From Tenrec ecaudatus (Eukaryota > Chordata > Mammalia > Afrosoricida > Tenrecidae), in contig NC_134538.1 in NCBI RefSeq assembly GCF_050624435.1, positions 112,852,437 through 112,916,436 on the forward strand: 64,000 bases of DNA, read 5' to 3'. A program made the translations under genes and the position numbers. This document shows positions 1 to 12,301 of this stretch, in pieces (positions within the stretch are counted from its first letter, which is position 1; the number at the start of each line of letters is the position of its first letter). The notes under the pieces were generated by a model. The model was given only the letters and a program-made list of their open reading frames with translations, had not been told where the DNA came from and searched no databases.

Positions 1-904
1 ACATATTTCTTGGTCATGGTTGTTCTCTCAAAGTAGCTTTTCAGGAGAATATCCTCTGTATTGCATTAAACAATGAGGCTTTAAACAAGTCTGAATGAAA
101 TTCCTTTGTGATGAATTATCTCTGCTGGACAGTGTTATGCTGTCCGATGTTTCAAGCGTCCAGGAGATCCAGGAATAAGACTAGATGATGGCTCCTTAAA
201 CAATCTCTTATTAAATTTAACTATTCTTTTTACAGGAAGTGCATTGTCAGTACCACATCAAAATATATTTTGATCAAGACCAATGGTCAACATTTGCATT
301 TTCCGTGACTTATTTCTGTATAATAATATGATGTCGTAGAATAAAGGCATTTCTGGTGGTGCAAGCAGCTAACGTGGCACTCTGAAGGAAAGCTTGGTGG
401 CCTCCTTCTAGAAGTCATCCACTGACACCTCTAGAATAAAGTTCTACCTGGAAGCAGGTGGAGTAGCCATGAGTCAGAATCAATAAGTGAAACTATTTTT
501 CATATAGATACAAATGTATATATACTTACATATAAGATATATATTATTTGGGATATACATATATAGAAATATATATATAGAGAAAACTATCATGCTTCTT
601 GGAAAAGCTTGGTTGTGACAGGCTATCTCATTCTTTATCCTCTGCCAGATGCACCTATAGTAGTATTTTGCAATCTGGCTATTTTAAAATACAATTTCAT
701 TTGGGCAGGACATCATATTATATGGTTATATATTGTTCTAATCTCTTCAACAGCGATTCAGAAACCTTGTTTCTGAATCATTTGAAGAGTTTTTTTAAAA
801 GACAGATGCCTTGCTGTCAATCTGTGAAGACTCAGAGTGTGTACATAGAAATGGTCTAAGTTGTCTGACTTCCAGATTCACCTCCACAATTAATAAATAA
901 GACT
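1..904. other. Intergenic or intronic AT-rich DNA, no gene seen
   Basis: I see no coding region, splice-bounded exon or recognisable repeat apart from the AT-rich tract listed separately. Open frames here are short, have no domain-like sequence and are what AT-rich DNA gives by chance. Confidence 0.5.
497..584. repeat. AT-rich simple repeat (TA/ATAT)
   Basis: The tract is almost entirely A and T with repeated TATATA and ATATAGA blocks. It is low-complexity sequence with many short palindromes and no other function visible. Confidence 0.7.
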
Positions 905-1216
905 AGAGAGGAAGTGAGGCATTGGAAGAAGATTATTGAAAGTACCTTGGACGACAAGAAGAATCAACAAAGCTGTCTTGGAAGAAGTACAGCCAGAATG
1001 CTCCTTCGAGGGGAGCCAGGCAAGGTTTCTACTCACGTGTTTTGGACAAGTTATCAGGAGACACAAGTCTCTCTAAAAGGACCTCAGGATTGGTCAAGTG
1101 GAGGAGCAGCGAAGAAGAGGGCACTAAGTGGTGGCAACAATGGGGTCAAACCGAGTCACTGTGAGGGTGGCATGCGACCAGGCAGTGTTTTCCCTCTACT
1201 GCAATATGAGTCTGAT
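905..1216 (+). mobile_element. BovB/RTE LINE 3' fragment
   Basis: The sequence reads like the 3' coding end of afrotherian BovB: a block meaning GAAGAAGTACAGCCAGAATG is followed by a GTTATCAGGAGACACAAG-type block and a GGTGGCAACAATGGG block. All lie in the usual order and in plus orientation. The copy is 5' truncated and its frame is broken, so it is a dead LINE fragment. Family assignment is from remembered consensus. Confidence 0.8.
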
Positions 1217-2055
1217 TGGCTCCATAGCAACCGCCACCACCAATATCCAGAAAATAAATTCACTAGTAAGTCTTTAAGTTTATTGATTTCTTTTTACTTT
1301 TTAATAGTAATAAAGTGATATAAGGGAGTAGATAGATCGTGTATGAGGATGAGTGGCACTTAAAAGAGGATTCAGAAAAATGTAGAGAAGAGCAATATGA
1401 ATAAGAAATACATACAGCCCTGCCCTTCCCCTCCCTACCCACCACAAAGAGACCAAGCATTAAACCTGTTCCAAAGACTGCTTTGATTCCTTCCATATTC
1501 ACACAAGAGTCAATAAAAGAGCTTGACCTAGAGGCTTGTCAAAATCAGAGTATGCATAATTCAAATATTTTTATTAAAACAAAACTAGCAAGAGTTGCAG
1601 TAAACTTGAAAAGTTTATTGTTCTCTGCTCGCATCTTCAGGCAGAACGTCTCTGACATTTCTGTATTTCCATTTATTTTCATTCACAACTAAATGAGTAA
1701 CATTTAATTAACAACAAGATTTCAAATCTAGGAATATTAAAAACTATAAATAAAGTTATGTGGAAATATGCTGCCTCTGTGAATTATAATAATCAGGATA
1801 TGGTAATCATCTAAATCAATATTTTTGAGTATTTATGTGAAAGTATCCAACATTATTTTACCCAAGTTTGCTTACTTATTGTAAGATTTTATCCTGATAT
1901 TTTAATATTACAGACTTTTAAAATGTCCTGTTGAAGAATACAAAGACTTTAATTACAATTAAATAAATATAAATAGTTCATTACTGAGATATAGTTTTTG
2001 AATAAATTGAGAAAAAAACACTTTTCTAATGTCAACAGGAGACATGATGTATGTA
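1217..2055. other. AT-rich DNA, nothing recognised
   Basis: No gene, RNA or assignable repeat was recognised. The stretch is AT-rich with frequent stops in all frames. Confidence 0.45.
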
Positions 2056-2256
2056 AAGTGTGTGGTTGGGCAAAGTTTGGTCAAGGTTAGGGAAATAGAT
2101 GAAGTCCTTCCAGGAGACAGATTGAAAAGTGGCTGCAACCATGGGCTCAAACATAACAGCAATTATGAGAAAGGTGTAGTAGCAGGTAGGGTGTCGTCGT
2201 CGGTTGTGTGTAGCGTCGTTATGAGTTGCAATGCAACTAGGCGTCTAACTGCCGCA
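2056..2256 (+). mobile_element. BovB/RTE LINE 3' end fragment
   Basis: The stretch matches the last part of BovB. It holds GGCTGCAACCATGGGCTC, then CATAACAGCAATTATGAG, then a run ending near AACTAGGCGTCTAA, which corresponds to the canonical GGCACCTAACAAC terminus. Plus orientation, truncated and mutated. It starts later in the element than the copy at 905-1216, so it is an independent insertion or a rearranged piece. Confidence 0.7.
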
Positions 2257-2345
2257 ATTGCTGACTGGGGACCCAGTTAGCACACTGCGCGCTAACGGAA
2301 AGGTTCGAGGTTGCAGTCCCTGGAAACGGACAGCAGGCTTGTTAA
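2257..2345 (+). repeat. Possible AfroSINE head remnant
   Basis: A block with CGCTAACGGAAAGGTTCGAG resembles the tRNA-derived head of AfroSINE (anticodon-stem and B-box region). The rest of the SINE is not convincing, so this is a weak call. Confidence 0.35.
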
Positions 2346-2956
2346 AGCAGAGGGTCACCATAAGCGAAGACCATGTTTGTTTGGCTACAAAAATATCTGA
2401 AGAATAAAAATTATGGGAATGGACAATAAAGTGATTGGAACAACGGCTTCTTGATCTGCCTACAAAAACATCAGACACTGAAATCTCTGCAGAGCTCAAT
2501 TGCATTTAGACACCTGTGGGCTCACCGTGAGTTTGAATGGACATGGCAGTCATTGTTTATCTGGATGGAGGTTGGCTTAAGTAAAATCTTTCTAGGAAAG
2601 ATTGTGTCACAGGAGTGAAGTGTTTTCATTTTCTTCAGAATTATCCTGAACTTACTTATGAACAATTGATAAGAATTCTTTTATCATTTAACAGGTTGGG
2701 AAATATTAGGAATTTCAGGTTGGATATCAAGGAAGAGAACTGATCATCTATGAGGAAAATGGAAATAACTCTTTAAGATGAGCAATTGATTGCCGTCATT
2801 GGGGGAAATATCTCCAATATTTTTGTATTTCTGAGGCATATGTGTTCTGTTTCTTTAGACTGCGTACCAAGACGATTTCCCTTATTACAAAAATTCACCT
2901 TAGCACATATGAGAGAAGAACAACCATGGTCCTTCTCTGTAGTTAAAGTGATGCAA

Positions 2957-3112
2957 GGGTTCCTGGTGGTGTCGTGGGTTGGGTTGCTAACTAGGTCATC
3001 AGTTCAAACCCACCAACTGCTCTGCATGCAAAGAAGGAGGGTTTTCCAGGGGAGTTCTGGTCTGTCTAAGGGTCACTCTGAGTTGAAATTAACTCAGTGG
3101 CAGTAGTTCTGT
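2957..3112 (+). repeat. AfroSINE
   Basis: Starts with a GGTTCCTGGTGGTG head, has the B-box-like GTTCAAACCCACCA, and ends with the tail block in which GTCACTCTGAGTTGAAATTAA replaces the consensus GAGTCGGAATCGAC, followed by CTCAGTGGCAG. Plus orientation, full length but diverged. Confidence 0.85.
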
Positions 3113-4676
3113 GTTTTGAGTAGTGAAAATAGCTGATGGCCACCCTTTTACTGGAGAGGCAGTCTATATTGAGTTGGAAACATACTTTGTAGCTTTTAGA
3201 TAATGATTTTTCTTAGATTTAACTAAGGGATCAGTTCTTTTCAGGAAACAGTTAATAGAATCTTTCTTAAAGTTTTCATTTTAGATAATTAATAGTTCTT
3301 CATGACAATTCTGTATATTACTTTTCTATTGCTTCATGACAAATCACCACAAGTACAGAATCTTTAATACCATATATTTATTATCTCATAGTTTCCAGGT
3401 GTCAAAATTTCAGTATAACTTACTTAAGTTCTCCATAGGCTGGACATGTGGCTTCATCTGATGTGGGATCCTCCTCCAAAATCATACTGTTGTCAGAATT
3501 AGGGAAGTTGATTGAAAGCATCCCCTTTGTTTGTCCTCATTTTCTCCCCCCATCATACTTGATTTGGAGAATACCCAGATCAGTGCAAAAGTTGAAATTC
3601 ATCAATACACCATCTAGATCTCTGTGCATATCATAAAAATTAAGCTTGTAAATGTATTAGATTCACACTCTATGAAGACATTATTTTGTAATTACCAACC
3701 TGCCAATCCTACCCCCCTCATTACAAATCATACTCCAGACACACTTTTGTTACCTTGGTGAGAACACCACCAATCTAAAACATTCTGTTACAAATCATTC
3801 TCTGTTGCTGTGAGTAAATACAAATATTTCAAAGATCTTCTATCTTAATTATTGTATTTATTGACATTTCATTTCAAGGCATCTGTAAGTCTCTACTTAT
3901 AAGATCTTTGACTGATGAAAGCCACCAGTTAATTTTGGATAACTATGTCAAATAGATGTTGCTCTGAAAATCTTAACTGTCAAGTATCTCCAATTTAAAG
4001 CTATCAGCCTGCATCTTATCTATGATAATGGTGTTCTCAGTGTGCTCACAATAATCATGCCTTAAGGACCAACTGATTTAGATAGCTAAAGTGAATTTTC
4101 TGTTCTGGCTTTCAACATAAAAAATGATGGAAGCAGGAGAACATACCAGGATAAGCACATAATTGAAAGGCCACAGAGGCTGTAGGTTGTTGCTGGTCTG
4201 TGTGCAGTCTTGCAGTAGCAATGATTTAGGGTGAGATAGCATGGGTAGACACACAGGCTGAACAGATACGAGAGGGGAAATTGGAGCAAACCCTTAAATA
4301 TATGTAGGTTTGACAGAGGATATTTACACATGTGTATTTATCTTTGCTGAAAATATATCTACGAATGTGGTGGAGTGTATGGAGAGCAACATTATGAAAC
4401 CTCCTTAAAGACCCTGATGAAATGAGCCCCTGGCGTGGGGATTCGGGACCTTCATGTTACAGGACACTAAGGTCAATTGGCATCACACTCCACAATGACA
4501 ATGTCCTTCAATCTACTTCAAACTGCTGACTTCTTTGATAGCAGCCCAATGAATAACAACCATGCAACCAGAGCTCCTAAGACAACTTTGGGATGAGTCG
4601 GTCACAAGGGAAATCAAATAATAAGGTATTATGTTTTACTCTAACTATGTCAGCCATAACTGACATTACAATGCTC
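3113..4676. other. Unassigned DNA with small old-repeat remnants
   Basis: No gene is recognised. Around 3320-3620 a block with CTATTGCTTCATGACAAATC and TTTATTATCTCATAGTTTC looks like an old mammalian interspersed repeat that I cannot name safely. Near 4514-4582 a short minus-strand AfroSINE remnant ends at ACCAGAGCTCCT. The remainder is unremarkable. Confidence 0.4.
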
Positions 4677-4990
4677 TCATGGTAGAAGGCATTTTTTTTT
4701 TCGCATTAAATTGTTTGGCTTTGTCAGACAGGTGAAAAAAGAAGTGGCATGCAAAGCATGCTGTAGACTCTTAGTCCGATTCATGGCCGAAGACACTTGA
4801 GTGCTTGCCTCTGTAATGTACTGTACGATCTCTTTCATAGCTTGATTTCTTTCATTAGCCATATTAATTACTGAAAGCTCTAGTTTTGCAACATTTAACA
4901 AAGCTGTCCTGTTCTGCAGCCCCTCTGGTCTCTGAATTTGACATTACCAGGAGCATGTTTTCCCCCATTTCAATTCCACCTGAAAACATG
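4677..4990 (-). pseudogene. Unidentified coding-like fragment, possible pseudogene
   Basis: The minus strand holds an open stretch whose predicted peptide has normal amino-acid balance and a helical, possibly coiled-coil character (for example NMANERNQAMKEIVQYI). It is unlike the Leu/Ser/Phe-rich chance frames elsewhere. Upstream the reading frame is broken by a stop, and downstream an A run precedes the end. I do not recognise the protein family and assign no function. It may be a processed pseudogene, a viral relic or a chance frame. Confidence 0.3.
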
Positions 4991-5787
4991 TTGTCACCCT
5001 ACAGAGGATTGACATTTTGTTCTTTAATAGAAGAAAATTGACATTTTGTTCTTTAATTTAGTATAAGAATCAACCCATTCTGCACTCTGAAAAATGGAAT
5101 GAACTTCTTTCCTCTCCTCTACCTTTTCATTCTCTCTGTGCTGAGCTACTTTAAATGAACTCAAACCCAATATTTCCAGGAGACTGGTATATGTAGAAAT
5201 GCTTCAAGAATAAAAGATAAAAGATAAAATTATTTTTAAATATCAGATTAAATAGAGAAAAATTAAGGTTTTTATTGCAAGGTTTCTCTGAATCTTAGCA
5301 TATTGATATTTATTGTAAGTTTCCAAGATAGTTTTTAAACTTATGTGACTGAAATTTTTCATATGTTCAATGTGAGAAATTAATTTTGTCTCAGCTTTTT
5401 GCAAAAATTGTTTGTAAAACTATAATATACTTTTATAGTCTTTAATTTATCACATCGAAGGCTCACCCCATCACAACAAAATGTATATTTTACTTTTATG
5501 GCATTTGCGTATATTGATAGCAATTGTCAGAAACGTCTTCCACACTAGAAATGAAAAGGCATTAGTGGTCTTGCCAAGACTTAACTTGTAATATCGCAGC
5601 AGTAGCTCTCCCTCGGATCGTCACTTTGTTTTCTCTATTATCATTTTCTCTACATTTGTGCAGTTTCTTCTCAATCTTTTGGTAGACTTGTTTTCCATTA
5701 AACTTTTGTTATTTCCAAAAGCTCTTTATTGCCCGGATTATTTAATGTGCTCTGGTGATTTTTTTTTTAAACAATTGATATTCTTTA
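4991..5787. other. AT-rich DNA, nothing recognised
   Basis: No gene or assignable repeat was seen. A short direct repeat of a TTGACATTTTGTTCTTTAAT block occurs at about 5009-5025 and again at 5038-5057. Confidence 0.45.
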
Positions 5788-5968
5788 GCAGCCCTGGGGC
5801 CAATGTCAAGTAAGCATTAGACTGCTCACCACAAGGTAAACTGTTCAAACCCTCTACTTGCTATTTGGGAGGACAATAAGGCTGTCCTCTCATTTTTAGA
5901 TTTACGAAGCCTCAAAAGCCTTGTATCTCTATGACTTGACATCAGCTCTGTGGTAGCTTGGTTTGTGG
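5788..5968 (+). repeat. AfroSINE, diverged
   Basis: Head GCAGCCCTGGGGCCAATG, then CTGTTCAAACCCTC as a B-box remnant, then a CTCAAAAGCCTTGTATC block standing for the CTTGGAAACCCTATG body. Plus orientation, heavily mutated. Confidence 0.7.
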
Positions 5969-6067
5969 ATTTTTATAATCTCAAGATAGTAGTAACATCA
6001 CTAGCTCTTAATTTTCCTACCTTCCGATGAACAGATATACCTTAATTTTATTATGAATTGCCATATA

Positions 6068-6265
6068 TTGTTATTAGGTGCTGCTGAGTCCTAGCCTTCC
6101 CACATGGCAGACTAGAGTAGACTCACAGAGGTGTCTAGGCCATGATGTGCCCAAGAGCAGCTCACCAAACCTTTCTCCTGCGGAAACGCTGCATGGCTCC
6201 AAACCACCACAATACTGGTTAGAAGCCTAACTTAGCACTTAGCTGTTGAGCCACCAGGGCTCTTT
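6068..6265 (-). repeat. AfroSINE-type SINE, minus strand
   Basis: Begins with TTGTTATTAGGTGCTGCTGA and ends with GAGCCACCAGGGCTC, the reverse complement of the AfroSINE head. The first block is also the minus-strand form of a BovB tail, consistent with a SINE that shares the LINE 3' end. Confidence 0.7.
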
Positions 6266-7074
6266 CGCTTCCATAGACATTTCGAAAGAGCTGGTGCGAT
6301 TGAAAAGAAAGAACAGCAAAAGGAATGGGATATCTCGTGCAAGCAGGTGTCAGGATGGGGGTCCACTAGAGAGAGTCAGACTGAAAGTAGCAATCACGCC
6401 ATTGCCCCTGCTCCGTGTCCACGATACAGCACCACTTAAAAAGCTTTTTTTTCATTTTATGGACTCATGAACTAGGAAGGAGGTGAGGCAACGGGAAAGG
6501 TAGCTATGAAGACTGAGTCAGAAAGGATCCAAGTCCCTCAGGCAATGTCTCTCATGCAGAGATCTCCAGATGGAGCACCCAGGCTGTGCATGAAGTTAGT
6601 CCCTGTGACTCCCTGCAGAAAAATGGAACGCAGTGACGGTGTACCAGTTCCAGTCTTCAAAGAGCAGCTTCTCTCATGAGACCTTCCGACAAAGGCTTGT
6701 AACGGCCTCAATTTAGTCCTGAAAGATCTCATGTAAACAGATTCCTCTTGGAGTCCACTTAAAAACAACCGCATTATTCTCTGTCCCTCACATGAGTTAG
6801 TATTATTTTGATTTTTGGTAATATATTCTAATATTTCAGCATACGATCATATAGATTGATTTATATGAAAAGTAAACATTTGATTCAAGCTTATCTTCTC
6901 AATATTTTATTTCTGAATCTTTTTTTGTTTTCTTGCCTAAAATTATTTTATATTTATATTATTGTGTTAGATGCTATTGTTTGTGTACATCATAATTTAA
7001 TCATTCATTTCATTGTTTAAAGACATTTGAATTTTTAAAAATATTTTTGTGTCCATTGGTACAAGAGGACTTGA
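6266..7074. other. Unassigned DNA, no gene
   Basis: No coding region or repeat family was recognised. From 6780 the sequence becomes strongly AT-rich. Confidence 0.4.
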
Positions 7075-7268
7075 AGCACTTACTGATGAAAATCATACCC
7101 TTCATAGCAAGAGTCACTTTGAGGACTAGGGTGCCCCTAACACTAGCCATGGAATTGCATTTACTTCATTTTCATGGGAAAGCTGGACAATGAATAAAGA
7201 AGACGTAAGGGAAAATGAAGCATTTGAATTAAGGTGCTGGAGAAGAATGTTGAGAGTACCATGTACAT
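7075..7268 (+). mobile_element. BovB/RTE LINE fragment
   Basis: Contains GGAAAGCTGGACAATGAATAA followed by a GAATTAAGGTGCTGGAGAAG block and ATGTTGAGAGTACCATG, the standard order of the BovB 3' coding half. It lies just upstream of a separate, longer BovB copy that restarts from the 5' end, so the two are distinct insertions. Confidence 0.75.
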
Positions 7269-7279
7269 TTTATAAGTTA

Positions 7280-9673
7280 TAAAACCACCACTGTCGGTCG
7301 GCTTGTTATACTCTGGTAGCTTGGGTGTTGCTGTAATACTGAAAGCGATGTCACTGGTATTTCGAAAGTCACTAGGGTCACCCAGAATGACATGTTTCCG
7401 TGGAGCTTCCAGACAATGAAGCAACCTAAGAACAGACAAGGAAGAAGGACTTGGTACCCACTTCAGAGGAGAAAGCCCCTGAAACCTTTATGCATATCTT
7501 TGAAATATTTTCAAATACTGAAACCCTGAACAAAGGAAGCAGAACATTGTCAGAGATACTGCCAGAAGATTAACGCCTTAGGTCTGAGGGCACTCAAAAC
7601 GTGACTGTAGAGAAGCTGATTTCTTGGAAGGGTGTCAACCATGGTGCCACGAGTCAGGTAAAATCTGTGGCAGTGGAGTCTTTAGGGTCTTCTTTTGCTG
7701 ATGGAGCAGAACTAAAGGCAGAGATAAGCAACTGCAAACATGTCCTAATAATTGGAACTTAGAATGTGTGATGAATTTAGAAAAATTTGAAATTGTTAAA
7801 AAAAAGTGGAATGCATGAAGGTCAATATCCTAGGCATGAGGGAGCTGAAACAGATTGGTATTTGTGATTTTGAATCAAAACATCATAAGATTTACTATGC
7901 TGGAGATGAAACAATCAAGAAGAATGGCAGGGCACTCATTGGCAGAAAGTATCTTGATAATAATGAAGTGCAATACTATTTGTAATAGGATTATATCTAT
8001 TGAAATTTGATCAATACAACTATCATTCAAATATATGTACCAATCAAAAAACCTAGTGATAACAATTTAAAGAGTTCTACCAATGACTTCAGTTGGAAAT
8101 TGATCAAACTTGCAATCAAGATTTATTGATAATTATTGGTGATTGAAAGACAAAAGTTGGAAACAAACTGGAAGGTACAGTAGTTGGAAAATGCAAACTT
8201 GTTGACCAAAAGGAAGCTGGAGATCGCATGGTAAGATTTTTCGAAAGCAATGACGTGTTTATTGCAAATATCTGTTTTCAACAACACAAAAGAAGACTAT
8301 ACACGTGAACCTCCACAGACAGAATACACAGAAATCAAATGGACAATGTCTCTGAGGAGACATGATGGAGAAGATCAATATCAACAGCTAAAATCAGACC
8401 AGAGACTGACTGTGGAACAGACCATCAATTGCTCATACATAAGTTCAGCATAAAGCTGAAGAAAATTAAAACAAGTCGATGAGAGCTAAAATGCAAGCTT
8501 ATATCTCTCTTATCTCAATTTTTACAACATCCCAAGAACAGATTTGATACATTAAGTGCCAATGATAGACCTAATGAGTTGTGGGGGAACATCAAGACCA
8601 TCATTCCTGAAGAAAGTAAATGGTCATTAAAAAGATAGGAAAAAGAAAAGACCAAAGTGGATGTCAGAAGGAACTCCAAAACTTGCTATTCGTCATAGAG
8701 CAGCTAAAGAAATGTAAGAAAGGATGAAGTGCAGGAGGCTGAATAGAACTAATTAAAGAACAGCTGGAGAGGATAAAGCCAAATATTATAACGAAATGTG
8801 CAATGACCTTGAATTAGAAAAAGAAAAATGGAAGAACATGCTAGGCATATCTGACACTGAAAGAACTGGAGAAAGAATTCAATCGTTGAATTGCAATACT
8901 GAAAGATTCTATGGAAAAATGTGGAACGATTCAGGAAACATCAAGAGAAGATGGAAAGAATAAATAGTGTCCCTGTACCAAAAAGAACTAGTTGACATTC
9001 CATAATTTCAGGTGATAGCATATGAGCAAAAATCAGTGGTGTTGAAGGAAGTCCAAATTGCACTAAATGCCCAAACAAGGCTATATGAATTGATGAATAC
9101 CCAATTTAAGTGTTTTAATTAGCTAAGGAAGCATCGGAAGCATTCATTTGTCCATGCCAAGAAATTTGGAAGACAGCTACTTGGCCAAACTGACTGGAAG
9201 AGACCCATATTTGTACCCTTTGCAAAGAAAGGTGACCCAACTGAATGCTCAAACATATAACTTTATCATTTATATCACAGGTAAATAAAGTTTTGTTTAA
9301 AATTATTAAACCACAGTGACAAAAGTAGGTTGACATGGAACTGCCAGAACCTCAGGCTATATTCAGAAGAGAACTCAGAACAAGGGCTCCCTTGATGTTG
9401 TCAGATGGGTTTTGGTTTAGAGGGAATACCAGAAAAATGTGTTTTACCTGTGTTTTATTGACTATGCACAGCCTTTCAACTATATGGACCATAAAAACAA
9501 AATCAACAAATATATCAAAGAAAACAAACTGTGGATAATGTTAAGAAGAATGGGACTTCCAGAACACTTTATTGTGTATATTTGGAACTTGTACAGGGAT
9601 CAAGAGGCAGTTGTGTGAATAGGACAAGGGCAGGCTCTATGGCTTAAAATCAGGAAAAGTGTGTGTCAGGGTT
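7280..9673 (+). mobile_element. BovB/RTE LINE, 5' and central part
   Basis: This is the first part of a nearly full-length BovB. A 5' leader (GTCGGTCGGCTTGTTATACT onward) precedes the endonuclease relic at about 7735-8460, then a linker, then the reverse-transcriptase relic (for example TTTATTGACTATGCACAGCC near 9458). Stops and frameshifts are frequent, so no protein can be made. The element is split at 9674 by an LTR element and resumes at 12302. Together the two halves are about 3.3 kb, close to full BovB length. Confidence 0.85.
7735..8460 (+). pseudogene. BovB endonuclease relic
   Basis: Broken frames read like the apurinic endonuclease of RTE elements. They include an IIGT-N-V-like start near 7750, a GD-like catalytic region near 8135, FFESNDVFIANICFQQ-like text near 8238-8280 and a DHQLLI segment near 8425 that matches the family's SDHRLV motif. 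In a live BovB this domain nicks target DNA for reverse transcription. Here it is inactivated by several stops and indels. Confidence 0.7.
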
Positions 9674-9674
9674 T
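9670..9674 (+). repeat. Target-site duplication, left copy
   Basis: GGTTT ends the left BovB half and recurs after the right LTR at 12297-12301. Removing the LTR element and one copy restores continuous BovB sequence (GTGTGTCAGG-GTTTGTATCC). The exact length, 4 or 5 bp, is ambiguous because the LTR may itself begin with T. Confidence 0.7.
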
Positions 9675-10186
9675 GGGGTAATTACATAATCTGTTGTTAA
9701 TTTGAGACTTTAGAGTGAAGGGTTGGAGTTTAGCCTGTCAATCAGGTCGCAGCTTGATAACCTCATTTGGAGGTGCTAAGGAGATAAATAACTCACTGAA
9801 GGCAGGACACATGCTCACTCCCTGTGAGACATTACAGATGATGAGCCACATGGAGCTACACTGATGGCAGCCAGAGCCCTAGGAGCTGGAGGAGTCATGT
9901 GGAGATCCCTGACAGTTCTGAGTTGCTTCTACTGGCACTAGATCCCCAAGACTTTCTACCCACTCGCCTGTGATCTTCCTGCATTCAGCATCATTGCTTG
10001 GCTGTGTGAGTCTAAAGAAGAATTTATGGACTAGTATTGGACATATGGGCTAATATTGGATTATTGAATTTGACCTGGACTGGGCTGGGATTTTTTCTTA
10101 ATGTACAAGTATTCTTTATATAAAGCTCTTTTTTATACATATGAGTGTCTATGAATTTGTTTTGATATTCTACCCAGACTAACACA
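9674..10186 (+). repeat. 5' LTR
   Basis: Aligns by eye along its length with the LTR at 11789-12296, from GTAATTACATAATCTG to CTACCCAGACTAACACA. A TATATAAAGCTC block near 10118 could be the TATA box. Differences between the two LTRs are many, so the insertion is old. Confidence 0.88.
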
Positions 10187-11788
10187 TTATGGTACCTTGA
10201 GAGTAGGGTACTGGGAAACAAATTGTGAATATAGAGAGTAGATATGTGTTTGACCTCTGCCTCATTTTAATTTTTCTTCTTTGGCTTGCCAGAGATCAGA
10301 TATGTTCATGTGGTTTACTGCATTATTTTCTGGAAAGAATATGGCAAGTTAAAGTTTTGATTATTTTGTTTGGTTGTTGTCTTTGGTTATTCCTGTTTGA
10401 GATGATGAATTGTTAATGTACATGTTGAGCTCACTGGTAGAAATCACCCTTGAATTTCTCAGAAACCATGCTGCTTAGGGAAAATGACTGACAGTCAAAA
10501 TAGCTGACAGAAAGGCTGGTTCTGACTTGATGTTTTCAGAGGCCTAATCACATATTTTGTGTCGACAGAATAGTTTAGGTAAGGAGTAAGATAAAATGGA
10601 TAAAGTTTGAACTTGACTGTTTTAAGAATTGAGTTTGATATCTGGTTCTACTTTGATTCTACTGATTTCTTCAGCTTATTATTGATATACTGATTGATAG
10701 AAATGATTATTGGGAAGTACGAAAATAGAGAGCTTGTAAGCCCAATTGCCTTCAGCCATTAAAAGTGGATCTTTAAATGGGTTAGGACATGCCTGCAAGA
10801 AAGGCTCTGAATAGATATGCCAAGTCTAGTTCTTTGAAGTACTTGGGACATTTGTATTCCAGGAGACTTGCCTAGGGGGTCATTAACAAACTAAAGAAAA
10901 AAGGAACTATTTGGCTTTTTAAATTTTAAACTAGTGGTTTATGCCCAAAGCTGAAAAAAAAAATCTGGAACTGTGAAGAAAACTCCTCTCTAAGGCTGAA
11001 TATTAAAAGGAGCTTGTGGCAGCCTGAAATGCTTTCTAGATGGCCACCTGGATCTACTTGTTGAGTGGAAGTTGGAGAAAAGCAGCAATAGAGAGAAGGT
11101 TTGAGTCTGGATACTGACACCAATGGACCTGGTTTACAGGAACTAAGGAGAAGATGAGAGTGGGTTGACTGGTCTGAAGTTCATGACGTAGCACAAGGGG
11201 CTCGACTTATTGGGGAATTTGTGATGGACACCCTGATGAGACTAAGTGAGGCAGCCCACATTGAGTTGACCAGAACCTGACCAACTGAAGAGAATTTTTT
11301 CAGCCTGTGAACTGGTGCATATTGCCATAGATTTTGTGGATGGCCTGTCCTGATTTGATTATGCTTATGGATGCAGAATTCACAAGGTTCCAACTGGAAT
11401 GAAGATTCTTCACATCAAGGAATTTGATGATCTCCTCAGAGCACTGGGTTGATGTAAGTGGGCAGTATAGAAATTGGCTACTCAAGAAGGGGTAGATAAA
11501 GGCGTGAAGTGGCTGGCTTACAAACTTACATAGGTGGGGGAATATATTCATAGGAGTATAATTATAGGATTAAGGTGTAGGTGTTACTTAGCTGTGATGT
11601 TTAGGCATAGAATATTGTTGTGAGGTTCATTTATAGAATATTGTGTTTAAATGAGGGTGGCGCATATTGAATTGCAGGCATTTTACTTTTATTTTATTAG
11701 GTACAGGTATTATTTTAGTATTGTTTGTTTGAAAATTATATATGGATAAAACGTTTTGGGGCAAGTGGCAAATTGACAAGGGGTGGTC
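10187..11788 (+). mobile_element. Interior of MaLR-type element
   Basis: The first bases (TTATGGTACCTTGAGAG) fit a class III primer-binding region. The last bases before the 3' LTR (GACAAGGGGTGGTC) fit a degraded polypurine tract. Between them no gag, pol or env domain was recognisable; frames are short. It may hold a decayed gag-like region, as MaLR interiors do, but I cannot show it. Confidence 0.65.
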
Positions 11789-12296
11789 TGTGGTAGTTAC
11801 ATAATCTGTTGTCAATTTTAGACTTTAGAGTGAAAGGTTGGAATTTAGCCTGTCAATCAGATTGCATCTTGATTAACTCATTTGAAACTGCTAAGGAAAT
11901 AAATAGCTCACTGGATGCAGGGCACACGCTCGGTTTCTGCAAGACAGTATGGATGACAAGCCACGTGTAACTATGTTGATGGCAGCCAGAGTCCTGGGAG
12001 CTGAAGGAGCCACATGAAGACCCCTGCCAGCACTAAGATGCTTCTACTACACTGGATCCAGAAGACTTTCCATCCACTGGCTTGTGACCTTCCTGCATTT
12101 GGCATCATTGTATTCTCTGCGTGGGTCTAAAGAGGAATTTATGGACTAATATTGGACATATGGGTTATTATGGATTATTGGACTTGATCTGGCCTGGGCT
12201 GGGATGTTTTCTTAATATACTATTTATATAAAGCTCTTTCTTATACACATATGAGTGTCTGTGAATTTGTTTCTCTTGTCTACCCAGACTAACACA
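11789..12296 (+). repeat. 3' LTR
   Basis: Starts TGTGGTAGTTACATAATCTG and ends CTACCCAGACTAACACA, giving canonical TG...CA ends. Pairs with 9674-10186. A TATTTATATAAAGCTC block near 12222 matches the TATA-like block of the 5' copy. Confidence 0.88.
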
Positions 12297-12301
12297 GGTT
12301 T
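12297..12301 (+). repeat. Target-site duplication, right copy
   Basis: GGTTT immediately follows the LTR end and is continued by BovB sequence GTATCCTCTCC. Confidence 0.7.

Larger units (their letters stand above)
9674..12296 (+). mobile_element. Complete ERVL/MaLR-type LTR element
   Basis: Two similar direct repeats of about 510 bp flank a 1.6 kb interior, all in plus orientation. The whole is inserted in a BovB LINE with a 4-5 bp target duplication. The LTRs end in CTAACACA. The interior starts with TTATGGTACCTTGAGAGTAGGG, which resembles the TGGTACCAGGAGTGGGG start of class III (ERVL/MaLR) interiors. No pol domain was recognised, so it looks like a non-autonomous MaLR-type element moved by ERVL enzymes. 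Confidence 0.85.
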
